Origin: Apostichopus japonicus | Taxonomy: Eukaryota; Echinodermata; Holothuroidea; Aspidochirotida; Stichopodidae | Length of the DNA stretch: 64,000 nucleotides | Direction: 5' to 3' | Assembly (NCBI RefSeq): GCF_037975245.1 | Contig: NC_092580.1 | Span: 31,800,001 to 31,864,000, forward strand | Shown: positions 63,626 through 64,000 of the stretch, piece by piece | Numbering within the stretch: position 1 is the stretch's first letter | Layout of the letters: every line of letters begins with the position of its first letter | The notes under the pieces: generated by a model | Told to the model about the DNA's origin: nothing | What the model saw: only the letters and a program-made list of their open reading frames with translations | The model's database searches: none | Program-made: the position numbers and the translations under genes

Positions 63626-63963
63626 CAGTGGCGGGGCATCCATACAGTCAGGGGGGGCGCATGCCCCCCTGACGGACTCAAATGGACTGCTGGTGCCCTT
63701 TTCAGCTTTTTACCACTTTTTACATATTTGCGATTATTGCCTTTTTTATTGTGCTCTCATCTACCTATTGACATTTGTCACATTATCTGCAAATTAGCAA
63801 GGCCTGGAAAGGGTCATTTCCGTCGATCTAGGGAGTATCTTTACTCAAAAACTTTCTGTACGCTCCGCGCCAACCTGTAGTGGCGCTCTGCTTGGATAGT
63901 GTCGAAAGCGCCCCTACAGACCATTCTCGCCCCCTCTGACCAATACCCCTAGCTCCGCCACTG
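63626..63963. mobile_element. hAT-type MITE, copy 3, youngest (338 bp)
   Basis: It begins CAGTGGCGGGGC and ends GCTCCGCCACTG (11 of 12 complementary). The target duplication GGTGCAAA is perfect (63618-63625 and 63964-63971). The left subterminal hairpin is intact: GTCAGGGGGG and CCCCCCTGAC around GCGCATG at about 63648-63673. Compared with copy 1 it lacks part of the middle. A 143-codon frame crosses its left half, but its other-strand and other-copy equivalents are broken, so it is not a gene. Confidence 0.93.
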
Positions 63964-64000
63964 GGTGCAAAGTTTTGTTCATTTCACTGCCCGTAGAGTT

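Noticed and set aside
63449-63880. A 143-codon frame
   Set aside because: Its second half is the hAT-type MITE, a sequence that is not coding in the other copies.

Overview
This window reads as nuclear DNA of an animal, probably a marine invertebrate. It is AT-rich and visibly poor in CpG. It carries tRNA-derived SINEs, short hAT-type transposons with 8-bp target duplications, long TA, TAA and TCCC microsatellites, and many decayed tandem duplications. An echinoderm-like source is a guess from general appearance; nothing here proves it. No bacterial, phage or organelle organisation is visible.

No protein-coding gene could be supported. The longest open frame (380 codons, near 7-8.2 kb, minus) is a by-product of a TCCC repeat. 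Other long frames lie in TA arrays, polypyrimidine tracts or transposons, or are short, unrecognised and opposed by equally long frames on the other strand. The window is best read as intergenic or deep intronic sequence, so it shows no set of cooperating genes.

Layout. 0-9.5 kb: a triplicated repeat (1.4-3.1 kb), a perfect 52-bp palindrome centred on TGACGTCA (5.73 kb), a GGGATAGTTGGACA minisatellite, a 1.2-kb polypyrimidine block built from two TCCC cassettes, and a 237-bp tandem duplication. 9.5-31 kb: mostly plain sequence, plus a dispersed repeat in three copies (19.2, 28.5, 30.2 kb), one of which has grown a 59-bp minisatellite; a tRNA-like SINE at 27.0 kb; and long TA arrays. 31-41 kb: another TA array, a 187-bp duplication, and a nested structure at 36.3-38.3 kb (a short transposon inside a tandem array, inside a larger transposon, inside a minisatellite). 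41-52 kb: a hammerhead-ribozyme-like fold (41.1 kb), a 236-bp duplication and a 291-bp hAT-type element. 52-64 kb: a tRNA-Ser/Leu-like SINE with an expanded TAA tail, two more hAT-type elements (the last with a perfect target duplication), and three further local duplications.

The strongest observations are structural: four short elements with 12-bp terminal inverted repeats and 8-bp target duplications, the 52-bp palindrome, the dispersed repeat whose internal segment became a minisatellite, and the hammerhead-like fold. All repeat boundaries were found by eye and are approximate unless terminal repeats and target duplications fix them.
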